Source: Mesotaenium endlicherianum (lineage: Eukaryota; Streptophyta; Zygnematophyceae; Zygnematales; Mesotaeniaceae). Taken from it: a stretch of DNA of 64,000 bases. The notes under the pieces were generated by a model, which saw only the letters and a list, made by a program, of their open reading frames with translations, made no database searches and had not been told where the DNA came from. The position numbers were made by a program, and so were the translations under genes. Location: contig WELA01007584.1 of NCBI GenBank assembly GCA_009602735.1, positions 202,234 to 266,233 on the forward strand. Reading direction: 5' to 3'. Shown here piece after piece: positions 43,505 through 63,976 of this stretch (position 1 is the stretch's first letter; the number at the start of each line of letters is the position of its first letter).

Positions 43505-44272
43505 CATTAGACACTCTTCTCTTCTCGCAGTTTCTGGACAGAAAACTAAAACTGCTACTGGTAATAGGTCTCTGCATAATAAATTCTGAAAGTTTACCTG
43601 GCTGTAGTCCATGAGTAGCCGGTCATTTAGAGTCCAAGTTTGCTCAATTTGGAGCACTGGTGAGAGAGATATGATGCTCTAAGTAGAAGGGGGTCAGGCT
43701 GCTGGCATTGTTAGGGCAGAATATGCCTTCTGACATTGTGCCCTCCCCTGAACTTGGAATGCTCTGAAACTCGACTCTGGTAGAACATCTTACAGCGCCC
43801 AGTTTGAGACTTAGTTTGCAGCATTTGGAGAAGTATAGAAGTACTTATGATTTTCAGAAGTTTCTGCACAGATTTGGAGGAGTGCCTACTCTCTCAGCTC
43901 TCAACGACAGTCCAGAAAGTAGAATGCTCTCAAATTTGGTGACCAGATAGAATTCTCCGACGCGGTCCGTTTGGCACTCAAATTTTCAGATTTGGAGCAG
44001 TTCTGTGGCCGCTATGAATTTTTGAATTCGTGGCAGATTTCTGGGCCAACTTGTACAATTTTCTTTATCATTAAGGAGTAGGCTAGCCAATAAGGTCACA
44101 CCACCTACGACCTTGCCTAGTCTACCTTACATGTGTAGCATCTGACTTGGCGCCTTTGACTAGTCCTCTTCACATGTGTGGCATCTGACTTGAAACTGTT
44201 GACTAGTTTGCTCCACATGTGTAAGACCTGACTTGACGCGCCGAGACGTCGCTTTTTCTATCGGGGGGGTGA

Positions 44273-44775
44273 TGTAGTGATTTGAGTTATTATATATTAG
44301 TTTGCATATATTTTAATGTTTTCAAATATATTTGGAGTAGTATTGTGTGGAGTCAAGTGTGAATAGGTACTCTAGTAACTTGGTTCATGTCCTTTGAACC
44401 TTCCAAGGCATTTTCGAAGTTAGAGGAAAGACCTAGAAGAACTCCATGTGGCAAAAGTCAAATGTGCCATTTTTAGGTCAAAAGGACATGTGTACATTAT
44501 TCTAGAAAGAGGTGGCAAGTTTTGGGATGTGTTGGGTGCCAACACATCAACATACACCTTCCTAGAAATTACTTATGTAGCAAGTATATAAACAAGAGCT
44601 AGAACATAGAAAGACATTCCAGAATCACTCTTGTACTTGCCAAAATCCAGAAATATATTAACTTTCAAGAAGCCATCTCTCTTTCAAGAAGCTACCACTT
44701 GTGTTCAAAGATCCTTGTCTTGAATAGATAAAGTATTATATTTCACTAAGTACTTCATCTATCTGTTTCACTACA
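44273..44775 (+). repeat. 3' LTR of the chromovirus
   Basis: 503 bases, nearly identical to the 5' LTR. It is preceded by the purine tract GGGGGGGTGA and followed by the TGCAG target duplication. Confidence 0.95.
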
Positions 44776-44780
44776 TGCAG

Positions 44781-46394
44781 CTTTAAATAATAACAACAAA
44801 AATTCCACAAAAGACAGTCTCTAATCATTCAAATGTCTTGGAAGATTGGAAACAAATATACTACAACAATGATCGCATGATTTGATGATGCTTATGAGTA
44901 AATGCTTTTAATTAGTAAGTAACAAGCGGTCATTGGGACAGCTTGGGCGAGTGGGAGGAGTTATGGAGAAGTTATGGCAGAGCGAACTTTGCACCTTGCA
45001 AGCAAAATTTGCACCTAGGGAATGAGGTTACTATTACATAGAAGCAAGCATTGCATACACACAAGATGCTTATGTTGACCGCGTCATTTGGTCTTTTGGA
45101 TCACATGGCAAAAACATTAATTCTTTGGTCCAAAGGACCAACTTTGCTGAGATATATGTTAGCACCTTTTTACAACGCAACAAGCTAATCTAGCTCTACA
45201 AATACAAAGAAGTGAAATGGTCTTAGAAATCATCTTTTTTACTAACAACAGCACAATCAATCATGGCAAATTGTCCATGGCAACTTTTGCAATTACTACA
45301 AAAGGCCCTCTACATGTTTCTTGTTATTTGTAGATGTTTCTTCATCTAAAAGGTGTGTTTTATTGTCAACTATGAAAGTGTAGGTGTTGAAAGGTAAACA
45401 TGTATCATGTAATGTCTATAATTATTCATGGATGCCGCATTCCAAGACAATTGCAAATCATGTGACTTCATGCTAATTTTTTTGTAAGGCAAATATTTCA
45501 ATGCTTTTTTGCCCAAACAAGAGGAATTGGATATAAACACTTTCTATTTAGCTATGTCGATATATTTGGGGATAATTGCCCTTAGGCAAGTATCACAAGT
45601 CCAAAGTCATGAATTATTTTTAGCACTCCACACATCATATATAAAAGCAAGATATGCGTGTACACTACAATATGAAAAAAATTCTGGATATGTGTACTCA
45701 TTCATATAGAAATATTTCACAGTGTTCACAATGTTCAAGCGCTACACTCCGCTACGCATGTGTGTGCATATGAGCTATAAGAATAAGTTGACATATCAAA
45801 ATATTAATATTTGATGATGGTACAATATGTGCTCTTATATATTACTTTAAATTGTTGCAAAAAGAAAGAAGCTATGAAGTACGTGATACGTCCTAATCGT
45901 CGTCACTAACCCGATATATTGACATGTCTTAACTCATATCCGTGTTCTCCTTTCATCTGTCACAAAATCGGGGGAATTGTGTGCACTTGCGTCACCTATC
46001 ATCACCCAAACAAAAAATGGAGATGCTCGTGCATGTCGCTTCTTTAATGAAAATAGTAAAAGCAATTAATAATCAGCAGAACTAACAACAGACGTCTCTT
46101 GGTGGCGAAGTCTGGCGCCTGACTTGCCGAGTCCTGCGAGTCCACCGAGTCCATGACTTGATACCTCTGACCAGTCCCGACTCCGTGTCGCAGTGTTGCA
46201 TTGGATGAGGTTTTACTGCACACGACCAAATGCGAACTCTTAACTTCGCACCATAGGCGCGGGCCAAAATTTACAGGAAGAGCTGAAAAGGAAGGACCAT
46301 CCCACATGCAGCGGGGGAACTGCGGGGGAACTTAACCATGCTGAATTTCGCCGTCATTGTCAGCCTATTTCAATTGACTTTCACTTAATGATCT
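44781..46394. other. AT-rich intergenic stretch, no gene recognised
   Basis: Continues the AT-rich DNA into which the chromovirus inserted. Only short open frames without known motifs are present. Confidence 0.5.
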
Positions 46395-47472
46395 ATGGCT
46401 TCAGAAAATAAAGAGCCTCTGATATTGGCAACAAATGGACCACTCTTGACAAAGCCATGCCAGGAGCTGAGCGTGCAAGCTTCTGTAGAAATGAGCATGC
46501 ACTCAAGACTCTGTCACTCTGAAGGCGAAGATAATAGACCATATTGGCACATGGTATTTTCTCTCCACAATTTAAGCTGTAACAAAGTCATGGTGCTGGG
46601 ACTTGCAGTGTGGCCTGTCCTTCACGAGGGCTCCCCAACCACTATGAAATGGCCTGAAGGAGAGGTAGTCATGAAAGAAGGAGCATTCGTTTGCTTCTCT
46701 CTGAATATACCCTGTAATGAGGATCTGGATTCTCCTAAGTATAGCTTTAGCTGGGACTACAAGGTATTACCAAGGTAATAACATCTGCCAATGGCTGGTA
46801 ACCTCATCATGTCCTCTTTCCAGCCTCTGCATCGGAGAGTTATAAATACTTGAAGACATGCTCAAGATTTTGAAAAGACCTTCTTGCGTACTAGCTCTTC
46901 AACGAGAAGCTGAAGTATTCGATTTTGAAGGCGTGGCTGTTGGCTTCATGGCATGAATTAGCAGCAAACAAAATAACGGACCTGAAAGAGGTCTCCAGCA
47001 TGTTATGAAGATATGTATCTATAGTAAGAACATTGTATGCAACGTGCAGAAAACAGGTTGCCAGGAGAAATCTCCCCTTTGTGGAATCTAGAGGCACGAA
47101 AAGAGAGGTGCACTTTTGGCCCCTTTCTCAGGCGAAGTGCATATCCATTCTTCAGGACCTCTACTATGATTGAAACGTCATGCTCCTAAAAGAGAGAATG
47201 TCCTCACAAGTTGTGGACATACTACAGAACCAAGTACAGCAATCATGGCTTGATTCCATTCATCTTGACACTGACAGTTTGTTCATGCATTTACTGAACA
47301 GAGGGACGAACACGACTTCAAGGATGGCGAGTCTTTGCCTACGCCGCTATCTGTTATACAGAAGGAGACCGATGAGGAAAGCAACGAGTCTACTCGTGAT
47401 ACATGGTCCAAAAGGATTAGCAGGTTTTTTAGGAGGAAGGACAACAAGCGCTTGAAGTTGAATGAGGAGTAG
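46395..47472 (+). CDS. Probable two-exon gene of unknown function
   Basis: Exon 1 (46395-46763) starts MASENKEPLILATNGPLL and codes 123 residues that look folded: alternating hydrophobic and polar strands, several Cys, and a block with KVMVLGLAVWPVL and GAFVCFSL, ending SFSWDYK. A donor at 46764 (AAG/GTATTA) joins in phase to an acceptor at 47277 (CTGACAG). The second exon codes 65 residues beginning FVHAFTEQRDEHDF and ends in a basic tail (SKRISRFFRRKDNKRLKLN) at stop 47472. The beta-rich first part followed by a charged tail suggests a small soluble protein. I do not recognise it. Reading straight through exon 1 to the stop at 46778 is the alternative, and further small exons in the intron cannot be excluded. 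Confidence 0.45.
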
Positions 47473-48453
47473 GACATCAGAGCAGTATGCAGCCAGTTTG
47501 GGTCGAATTCAAAGACCTGCAGGGTTGTGACTGTAATATACTTGTACGCTAACAAGCACTTTAGTGTCAAGGCTAAAGTAGTATACAATGTACATATTTA
47601 ACTACCCTATTGACTCTCGTTCCAAGGTGGGTGACCATGAGCTTTCTTAGACAGAAATTCGTGTACATTCCAACACAGTAGCCTGAACTCGGAAGAACCT
47701 TGATTGAGGGATCAATAGTGGGGAAACCTCATGTTGCTCAGCAGGGCCACTCTACCTAAATACCATCTACAAGACGTCAGTTTGGTCGTGTATATATCGA
47801 TGACGGCAGCATAATCCTATCTAATGGAGGACTTCAGTGCGTTACTCTGATTACAGCGTTTGTTATCATTCCGAAACTTTGAGACCTCGTTGCCTTTCTC
47901 CGATCAGGACACGATCGATGCAAACTTTCCAACAATGCAAGTATTGTGAAACGCAAAATCATCTTGAAGAGGAAAAGCTCTCCGAACGTTCTGTGGAGCA
48001 TATACTGCCAACGCTATAGCCCCCTCACAGGAGCCAGAACACTTGACCGCTGCTTTGTACTACAACTAGCCACTCCAGACAGCGAGTTTGAGTGCACTTC
48101 GTTCAAACCGGTGGTTATTGTAACTTGTCAAAATGGGCTGTCCTTCAAAATTATTGAAAAAACCATGCACGAACTGCATGAGGAATGCCACATGCCATGT
48201 AAAGAATAGCTCAAATGAACTCAATCCCATATCAAATGTGGTAATGAGTTAGCATGCAGCAGCTGCCCATTAACTTCACGACTTATTGACTGAGGTACAG
48301 TAAAGACCTCAGGGGAAGCTGGAGCAGCAGCTGCTTTGATGCAGGCCGGGTGCATAAACTAAAAAGTAGGAGTCTTGGATGCGAAGTTCTCAGTATATCC
48401 TTGTCCTCTCAACGCCTTTCATGCGTACGTATTAAACTCTATAGAGTGCACCT
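47473..48453. other. Intergenic stretch upstream of the monooxygenase gene
   Basis: No gene was recognised. Short open frames at 47837 and 47946 are in conflicting frames and show no domain. Confidence 0.45.
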
Positions 48454-48463
48454 CATATAAAGG
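48454..48463 (+). promoter_or_regulatory. Candidate TATA box of the FAD monooxygenase gene
   Basis: CATATAAAGG lies about 41-50 bases upstream of the ATG at 48504. Normal spacing would start transcription near 48485, downstream of two other in-frame ATGs (48375, 48477). This supports MALAVAKRRL as the true N terminus. Confidence 0.4.
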
Positions 48464-48503
48464 AACAAGGACAGTCATGCTGCCGGTTTCTTTCAGGAGT
48501 ACT

Positions 48504-56561
<8,058 letters not shown>

Positions 56562-58040
56562 TAAGGCAAGCATAGACTTTGTTTGACACCACTTGACATA
56601 GCTTTATTTGTTGCCGTTGCGTGAGAAAAGCTGTAATGTGATTTGTTGTGTTCGGTGGTGCAAGTTGTTTTTGTTTCCAGAACACAAAATGCCAACATAA
56701 TTTTTTGTGAAAATTGGTCCAACCACACATTCAGCCAGCAGCACAAGATCCTAAACGCACGACCAAGGAAAAGTGTGAAGTTGAACATCAACTTGTCGAT
56801 CGTGATGTGAGAGTCATTGACAATGACTCATCTGTAGTAGTTAGGGAGTAGCATATCTTTGATTTCCTTGAGGTCCAATGAACAAAGCACTTTCTCCCAT
56901 AAGGTTGCTCTTGACAACGTATTAGATTCTAACATCTTTCTCTATCTTTGATGTTTGCGCATAAACTTTGCGCGCATGATGATGTTTGAACATGTATAGC
57001 ATATACCCTTTGCCGCACGCATTTTGTGTATTCTTTTTTGAGGATATAATGGCAAAAATGAGTCTTCATGATTGCAACCAGACGATTATAAGTGTGTAAG
57101 AAGTCGATGCTCGCAACCTTTTATTTGATATGTGAGTTGCAAATTGATTGCTGAACTCAACCTACTATGAAGGGTGCATGATATGAGAGACCCCAACAGT
57201 TGAGCATTTGATTGTTGAGGTGGCAAAAGTTAAATACTATTGTCGCAGAGCACGCAGAGCACAGGCTCCTTGACCAAAGTCCAAGGAACCACACATGGAA
57301 GGCATATTATCTTATGTCAAAATTGTTAATAGAATTTGATTGCACATTACCATTTGTTAGTGCAATAGATGAGCAAGTATGAGAGAAGATCATACTCAAC
57401 TTATTAGTGCGTCACAATATTGCGCGTCCACATATGCGTATTTGTGCTGTGCAAGTATGCAAACCACCCAAGTCTGTCCACGTATCCATAGCGAATGCCG
57501 GTGGATCGGCTTTGTACCTTAACTACCAAAACAAAACATTTGGTGCAATCCATTTTAAACTTAGGAACAGTTTTGAGCTTCAACACTTAGCAACTTATTC
57601 AAATGTGTCCATGATTTCAATACGTGTCACTGCACTAACATGCGTGTAATTATACATCCAAAAATCAAGAGTGACGTATCTCATTAGTAGGATTATTGAT
57701 GCCGCTTAGAGTCTAAACACTGCGCTACAATCTTGTATCCTACATTGGAAGTAGAAACATAAAATGTCATCGTAAGGTGATGTCTCTCAAATCTCAAAAG
57801 AAACCTCTCGTTCATGTTGCTTCATATTCTTGTAAAATACGTGCGCACATATGGACCCACTTGGGAGCACGTTCCACGCTTGCGAGTTCAAGAAAGTCCT
57901 ATGTACACATCTGATATTCAAGTACTAAATAATTTACTATGTTCTCATTGACAACGTGTTAAGAAACATGCCTTAGGTAGCTCCATGCATTTTGCCAAGA
58001 ATGATGACAATAGCTTGCTTTTTTAAACAGTACTTAAGGC
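56562..58040. other. 3' region of the monooxygenase gene and AT-rich intergenic DNA
   Basis: No gene was recognised. Only short open frames (for example plus 57407-57649) without motifs are present. Confidence 0.5.
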
Positions 58041-59560
58041 TGTCATGATTTATTGAGTCGAGGTTGACGTAGAAAACCGAACTACAAGTGTGTGAATGGT
58101 CAACCTAAATAACTATTTTTCATTTGACTTTACGCAACTCTATGCTGACATTTTTATATTATCAAGTCAAGAAAGTGTAGAGCGCCAAGTTACCTCCCAA
58201 ATGGGACTGGTTTCGCGTCATTTGGATAGATATTGGAGGAAATATTCATGTTTGAGTCTCCGCCACCTATCGGTCTTTAGCGGAAATTCCCCAAGGGCCA
58301 ATTTGTGACTAAACTTGCTCAATGGTCACCTTTTGGGCTATTCGCGACCCCAACGGAGACTTTTTTTTTGTGCACAAATCTGCAAGCCCTCTAGCATACA
58401 TTTTGCTCACATTTTCAAACTTATGCCGATATAATTATACCTTGGTGACTGCATCACCTACACCAAGAGGAAGCTTCTTCAAGTTAGGATACATTGGTCA
58501 AGGTAAGCTCAACCAATGAGGAGCTCCTTGGCATATTCTTGCATCTAGTGTTGATTGGTTTGAGTTGTGCTTAGCCTATAAGAGTACTAGTACATCCTCT
58601 GCACACATTTGTGGAAGTAGGAGAGGCCTCCTAGAGTGATGCATTGAATCCGCGCTTAATCCGCCAGCTTTCTTGGAGTTCAAAGCTCTACAGATGTCCC
58701 TAGTGAGGTTTTGTAATGAATCAGTATATTAGTAGATATAGTATGTATTTAAATATAATAGTAAATTAAGTTCACCTTCTTGAATTTTATTCAATATCAA
58801 ATTTGCCAAATTTTTAGTAATATTCAACATAATGACTCAGTCGAAAGCAGCAAGCTAAAGTCAACTTAAATCAGCTTGCTAACACATTCTTTAACGGCCA
58901 GCTGACCGCCTTAAGCAGTACTAGCAATCTGCCTAGTAATGCATTGAAGTATGATATGCTAGATGAATGGCCAGATGACGCCTTAGGCGGATGGCGATTT
59001 GGGGTGGTGGGAGATGGCTGTGGATTTGGTTAGGCGAGGTTCTACCAACGTGGTTAACTCCTGGGTAGGTGTTTCTATCGCACTTGCTGTTAAACAGCAA
59101 ATCCATTCCATGTACATATGCTAGGATTGCTATCAAGTTTGGCATTTGAATACGTAGCCAACTCTCTGCACAGACTACTGAGAGAGTATATGAAATCAAG
59201 GTTGCAAGCCGTTACACAAATTGCTTACTAACCTTGATTACTGATTGCATGATTGATGCTCAGTATTTACATTTGATTTGTGAGAATTGCTTGCGCTTGT
59301 TTTTAGGTCTTTTGTTGTTTAATAATTTAATCAAAAAACACCATAAAGATTACTCATTGATAGAAAGATATTTTATTAATTGTTGATCGCTTACAAGTAA
59401 GTCGATTCATTTCAGGCATCTCTTAAAGTCCTAAACTAGCAAGTTCTAAGTGACAGAGTTCTTAGTATAGTTGACACTTTAATCTCGTGTGTTTCTCGAG
59501 TCACTAGTCTCTCTTGTGAGGAGCAATCCGACCTCTCGTAGATCGAGTTCCGATCATTTA
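58041..59560 (+). mobile_element. LTR (family 1), interrupted by a family-2 LTR
   Basis: Fossil. It starts TGTCATGATTTATTGAGTCG, as does the minus-strand copy ending at 834. Matching landmarks follow: CAACCTCGACT-type sequence, GCGCCAAG, GATGCATTGAATCCGCGC and GATGTCCCTAG. A 703-bp family-2 LTR (58712-59414) splits it, and the family-1 sequence resumes with ATCTCTTAAAGTCC. The right end is uncertain. It is an old, heavily diverged copy. Confidence 0.55.
58712..59414 (+). mobile_element. Solo LTR-like repeat, copy c (family 2)
   Basis: Fossil. It starts TGTAATGAATCAGTATATT and ends TCGATTCATTTCA. It is inserted into a family-1 LTR, whose sequence continues on both sides. It is more diverged from copies a and b than those are from each other. 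No internal retroelement region is attached, so it is a solo LTR. Confidence 0.75.
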
Positions 59561-61900
59561 AAAAACTTCACAAGTGGTGGGCACGGCTTAAACCCTCGCA
59601 GAAACCAAAAGATTCATGCATTGTGCTATTGGTGATCTGTGGACCATACCTCATTAGTTGTTCTTTTTCCAATTTTGAATCTAGAGGTGTTCTATTTAAT
59701 TTGTACAAATCCCTTAACAAAAAGTAATACTTGCCTCCTATATTGGCTATAAAGTCACATGTTTTATAGACTCCAATACATCAAAGTTGCTGACTTTACT
59801 CATAGTCCTCATGCCGCTGATGCTCGCTCGAGCTTTTGAAGCACGACAAGGCTAAGGTGACTCACGGGCAAAAATTGACAAGTATCATAATTTTATGGGT
59901 AGTAGTGACTATTGCGGGTTGTTACAAAGAGGTTGGATGGGGCCTTTTGTGCCTATGCGCGTTGGGTCCAATCACGTGCTGTGCATATCAGCCATTGACT
60001 AGGTGATGTCGCACGCTTAGTACTTTGACTTTCACTAGGATGTCTATTTTCGCCGTCCATTTCCTAAGTAGCGAGCTTAATTTCCTTCCCAGAGGCTGTG
60101 GCCCACCAGTACCTAAGAAAATCATGCATCTCACGCGACTCTACCTTATATCTTAGCTTCCTCACAATCAAATTTGGGTGTTGGTAGCTAGCAATCACTC
60201 TGCGGAAAAGTAGTATCGACTTTTGAATATTTGAGAATTAGTACACAAGGCAAAAAGTTAGTAGGCGAGAACCCACTTTGCCTTTGTTCATCCTCGACTT
60301 CCTATAAGGTACCTTCCATCCTTATTTTCCTAGCTAGCAACATGTCACTCATGTATGAGTCTCCAGGAGTTTATGCAAAGTACGTGGGACACATTTACTA
60401 GCGTTATTCAATAACTTCGATCTAGATGTAATAGATCAATGTTCAGCACGGTGAAGCGTTGAAACATGTGCGATTGAATACTGAATCTCCATGAGATCCG
60501 GACTCATAAGCTTGAGTGCGTGTCGGTTTGCCTGTTTCGACGACATGAGAGACGTCAACTCGCACGCGCATATGGTCGGCTTCTAAAGAAACTTTCTAGT
60601 CGCGACAAGAGGGCAAAATGGCCAACCCATCCTCGCGACCTCAATCGCTATTATGCTGGAATAGATATTTTACCAAATCGGGAAAACCCCGATTTGGAAG
60701 ACTTGAAAATTGCTCTTTTCACGATTTTCAAGGACGGGCGTAGAGTTGCCAGCTTCCTTCCCACTTCCAGCTCGTGGCGTAATGTGCCTCACGTTTTCTT
60801 AACGTGCGTCCAATCTCAAATTCGACAATGAAAACGAGCGGATGCGACGGGTGGTGTCAGAAAACCGTACCCCCACTCCACATTTGCCGATTATACTGAG
60901 CACTATAACTGATTTAAATCCTTTTAATCAACGGGGTTCGGAGGTCAAATACTTGTCGGTTGAATCAATGGGCGTGCGAAGAGGCGGTCGCACGTGTTTC
61001 AGGCAAAGTACATTTCCGACATCGCACGTGCGTTACCTCACGGTAATTTACATAAAAATTGTATATGAAGGAGTTCATATTCATGGTAAAATAATGAACA
61101 ACAATGGCGAAGTGTAGTCTCACAAGATGCGCATCGAATTTTGCTAGCGTCAAACGGCACGCACGTCAATGTTCTGCGGGTCAATTACAATATTGTCACA
61201 TATTAAGCATGTAAGAGAGTGGCTGCGCATACATGGACCCATCTTTGTGAAATTACGCTTATATTCATGTGCCAATGCACCATCGAGATTTCACGACCAC
61301 AACACTCGAATGCGCCAACAATTTTTTTTTGCGTCACATTGGCATTTCAAAGGACGCTCACACATACGTCTGCAAGTGTGTGCGCCTATATGTACTCCCT
61401 TGAACCAAACCACCAACCCTTCTATAGTAAAGCATATGTGTGGAACCACGTTTTCATCTTGTTATGATTATTGTTTTATGCTTCCAATCTCGACAATGCG
61501 CAAAAGACGATTTATCTAAGATAGTCAGTCGGTCTTTTTGTTACACAATCTATACATGTGTTGCTTGCAAATTACTTCCTCATTGATCAAGTAGAATATG
61601 AAGTACCTCAACAAATGCCATCTCTCTCAGCTTCTCAATAACACTCAAATATGCGCCTCGGTAAGAACTTATGACTGTAAGGTAATGGAACAGGGGACTG
61701 AGGGGAGAGGGGAGAAAAGGCAGTTGGGGAAAATGTAGCCACACTAGTGGGACAATGACATTCCTAAGAATGGAAGTCAGGAAGTAGTCTAGGTAATTGT
61801 AGGTCTTCAGCCCCAAACATGTAATACTGGTGTAACGAATCATATTTTCAGGCGTACTTTTGGACATATTTCAAATTTGACTCGCACACTTCCATTGTAG
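59561..61900. other. AT-rich stretch, no gene recognised
   Basis: The longest open frame (60520-60831, plus) opens with GTG rather than ATG and reads as basic, Arg-rich sequence without a known domain. A second frame (60842-61117) follows closely. Both could be decayed element coding. I do not call a gene. Confidence 0.4.
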
Positions 61901-63155
61901 GTGACTACCAAACAAACACAGACAGGGCCTTACTCCTTTGCTTCAGCGGTAGGCCTGGATCCTGGGATCTAGAGACCTCTATGTTTGAGTTTGATGACTA
62001 CTTTGGCAACGCACAGCTAAAGGCACCTACGCTCACCGAGGGCGAGGTACGCTGATGCAAAAGATACTAGCCAGCACAAAGCTTGTGGGAGAACCTCCAA
62101 TCGCCACGTCACTCGTAGATCCCGTAACTCAATTTTGGACCTTACTCAGGACAGAATGTCAATCTCTTATTAAAAAGAAGGTGTACAGGCTGCACCACTT
62201 CTCTCGGGGGAAGGAAGAGACGATCCGCATGATGTACAATTGCTTGATCCATGTATGCAGAGACGTGAGCTCTGTCATCAATCGTGAGGCCGCGAAGATC
62301 TTCCTACTAGCGAGAGAGACATGAGAGAAAGGGCCATCGCACCTCTCATCGATTGTGTTGGCATTGAATACATGTTGGCCGACGTCTACAGAGCCGTGGA
62401 GACTCGAGAGACAGAGTCAATCTTGCGGTCGAACGCAACAACATTAGTAAGCAGGTCGGGTTCGGCATCCCCTGGCGTGCGCCAGGAGCTCTTGACACTC
62501 CCGTTCTCCTCTGCACACTTCACATCGGCTCGCTAGCAACTGCAGCAGCTGTAGAGCAGCGTTGACAACCTGCGACGCAGCAGCACAACGCCCCGCATGG
62601 CCGCATCTCTATGCGAGATCGCCACTATGTAGGATAACTCTTGTTGAGGCTGCAGCAAGACTGGTCACTCTCGCCGGGACTGCACCATTGCACAGAAAGA
62701 TGAGCCAAACACTGCACTCACTGCGACAATGCCAGGCTCCTGCAGGTAATCTGGCTGTAGGAAAAGAGCGACCTCAAACACGGGCTGACCCGCGAATGCT
62801 CGGCATTGACTTTGGGCCGACGCGCAGGACCGTTTTTGCCGCAATGAGTGGAGCCGTAGCGTGACTTGACGCCACTCTAAAACGTGGTGAGGACGAGTTT
62901 AAATCACGACGCGATCAGCGACGCGCTGGTTGCATCCGAGAGCAAGAAATATGGACGATGCATGCTTGGCGCTATTTTCACTTGTGCCTGCAGCTGATGC
63001 TGTCACATTGACACTTGGTACGTGCACAACTTTTGTATGACACCTGGTAGGAGGACAGGCTGCCGACAGGCGTAGTTGCGACGAGTATCCTGCCGTCGTC
63101 CACACGTCCGTGCGTTGACGCAACGCCATATGGTAACTGTACGATCGCTACGTGG
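61901..63155 (+). mobile_element. Possible decayed retroelement coding region
   Basis: Fossil, tentative. Three short plus-strand open frames in succession (62055-62324, 62321-62536, 62562-62864) read as helix-rich, Arg/Lys-rich sequence of the kind seen in decayed gag regions, directly upstream of a family-2 LTR. No diagnostic motif is visible. It could equally be unrelated noise. Confidence 0.2.
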
Positions 63156-63160
63156 TATTG

Positions 63161-63871
63161 TGTGATGAATCAGTATATTGGTAGATGAAGTATTCATTTA
63201 ATTTTAGTAGTTAAGTAAGTTCAATCTTCTAAACTTTAGTCGATATTAAGCCCGCTGGACTCTTAGTTATTCAGTATATTGACTCAGCCGATAATAGCAG
63301 GCTAAAGTCCACTTAAGTCAGCTTGCTGCCACATTTTTTGACAGCCAGCTGATCGCCGTACGCAGTACCAGTAAATTGCCTAGTTCTGCATCTAAGTGTG
63401 ATATGCTAGATGAATGGCCAGACGACACTTTAGGTGGATGACGATTCGGGATGATGGAAGATGGCTGTGAATTTGGTTAGCCGAGGTCCTACCGACAAGT
63501 TAACTCCCGGCTAGGGGGTGCCATCGCACTTGCCGTTGAACAGTAAACTCATTCCATGTACATATGCTAGGCGATGGTACCAAGTTCGGCATTCGGAAAC
63601 GAGGCCAATTTTCTGTATAGCTGACCGAGAGCACATCTAAATCCAAGATTGCAAGCCGTTACACAAATTGCTTACTAACCTTGCTTATGAATGAGTTTAC
63701 TGATTGCATGATTGATGCACGTTACTTGCATTTGACTTGTGAGTATTGCTTACTGCTAGTGGTGTTGTCTTATGCTGTTTAATAAGTTAACAAAAAATTC
63801 TATACAAATTACTTGCAAATAAAGATCAATTAATCATTGTTTATCGCTTATAAGTAAGTTGATTTACTTCA
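63161..63871 (+). mobile_element. Solo LTR, copy d (family 2), with TATTG target duplication
   Basis: Fossil. 711 bases with TG...CA ends (TGTGATGAATCAG ... GATTTACTTCA). The flanks TATTG at 63156-63160 and 63872-63876 are a perfect 5-bp target duplication, which supports LTR retrotransposon integration and later LTR-LTR recombination. Confidence 0.85.
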
Positions 63872-63877
63872 TATTGT

Positions 63878-63976
63878 GCTTATGCTGTTTATTAAGTTAA
63901 CACCATACATATAACATGTTCATTAAGGTTCTCCACAAACTTGTTAGTTGCTTATTGGTAAGTCCATTTAGTTCAT
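63878..63976 (+). mobile_element. Second, partial family-2 LTR end
   Basis: Fossil. GCTTATGCTGTTTATTAAGTT through GGTAAGTCCATTTAGTTCA repeats, in diverged form, the last ~100 bases of the LTR that ends at 63871. An older copy probably lay at the same site. Confidence 0.5.

Larger units (their letters stand above)
39296..44780 (+). mobile_element. Young Ty3/Gypsy chromovirus with target duplication
   Basis: Fossil element, recent. Direct repeats TGCAG at 39296-39300 and 44776-44780 are the 5-bp target duplication. Parts in order: 5' LTR 39301-39803, primer binding site at 39805, one long pol frame 39845-43504, a G-rich polypurine tract at 44263-44272, and 3' LTR 44273-44775. The two LTRs differ at about five of 503 positions by eye (about 1 percent), so insertion was probably under about a million years ago at usual plant rates. 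LTRs and pol look whole; I see no separate gag domain. It sits in AT-rich intergenic DNA downstream of the NADP-MDH gene. Confidence 0.95.

Noticed and set aside
39799-43657. Minus-strand open frames across the chromovirus
   Set aside because: Antisense shadows of the pol frame.
47180-47455. 91-codon open frame starting at 47180
   Set aside because: The other frame of the same DNA, entered by an acceptor at 47277, gives a more protein-like charged tail in phase with the upstream exon.
48375-48503. Longer N terminus for the FAD monooxygenase
   Set aside because: In-frame ATGs at 48375 and 48477 lie upstream of where a TATA box at 48454 would start transcription. The ATG at 48504 gives a typical targeting peptide.
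58712-59414. Family-2 repeat as a DNA transposon with 12-bp terminal inverted repeats
   Set aside because: TG...CA ends, a purine tract next to copy a and the 5-bp duplication at copy d fit an LTR better. I kept the inverted termini as a finding.
60520-61117. Two adjacent plus-strand open frames, Arg-rich
   Set aside because: The first lacks an ATG at its start; the sequence is AT-rich with no motif and sits in a repeat-derived area.
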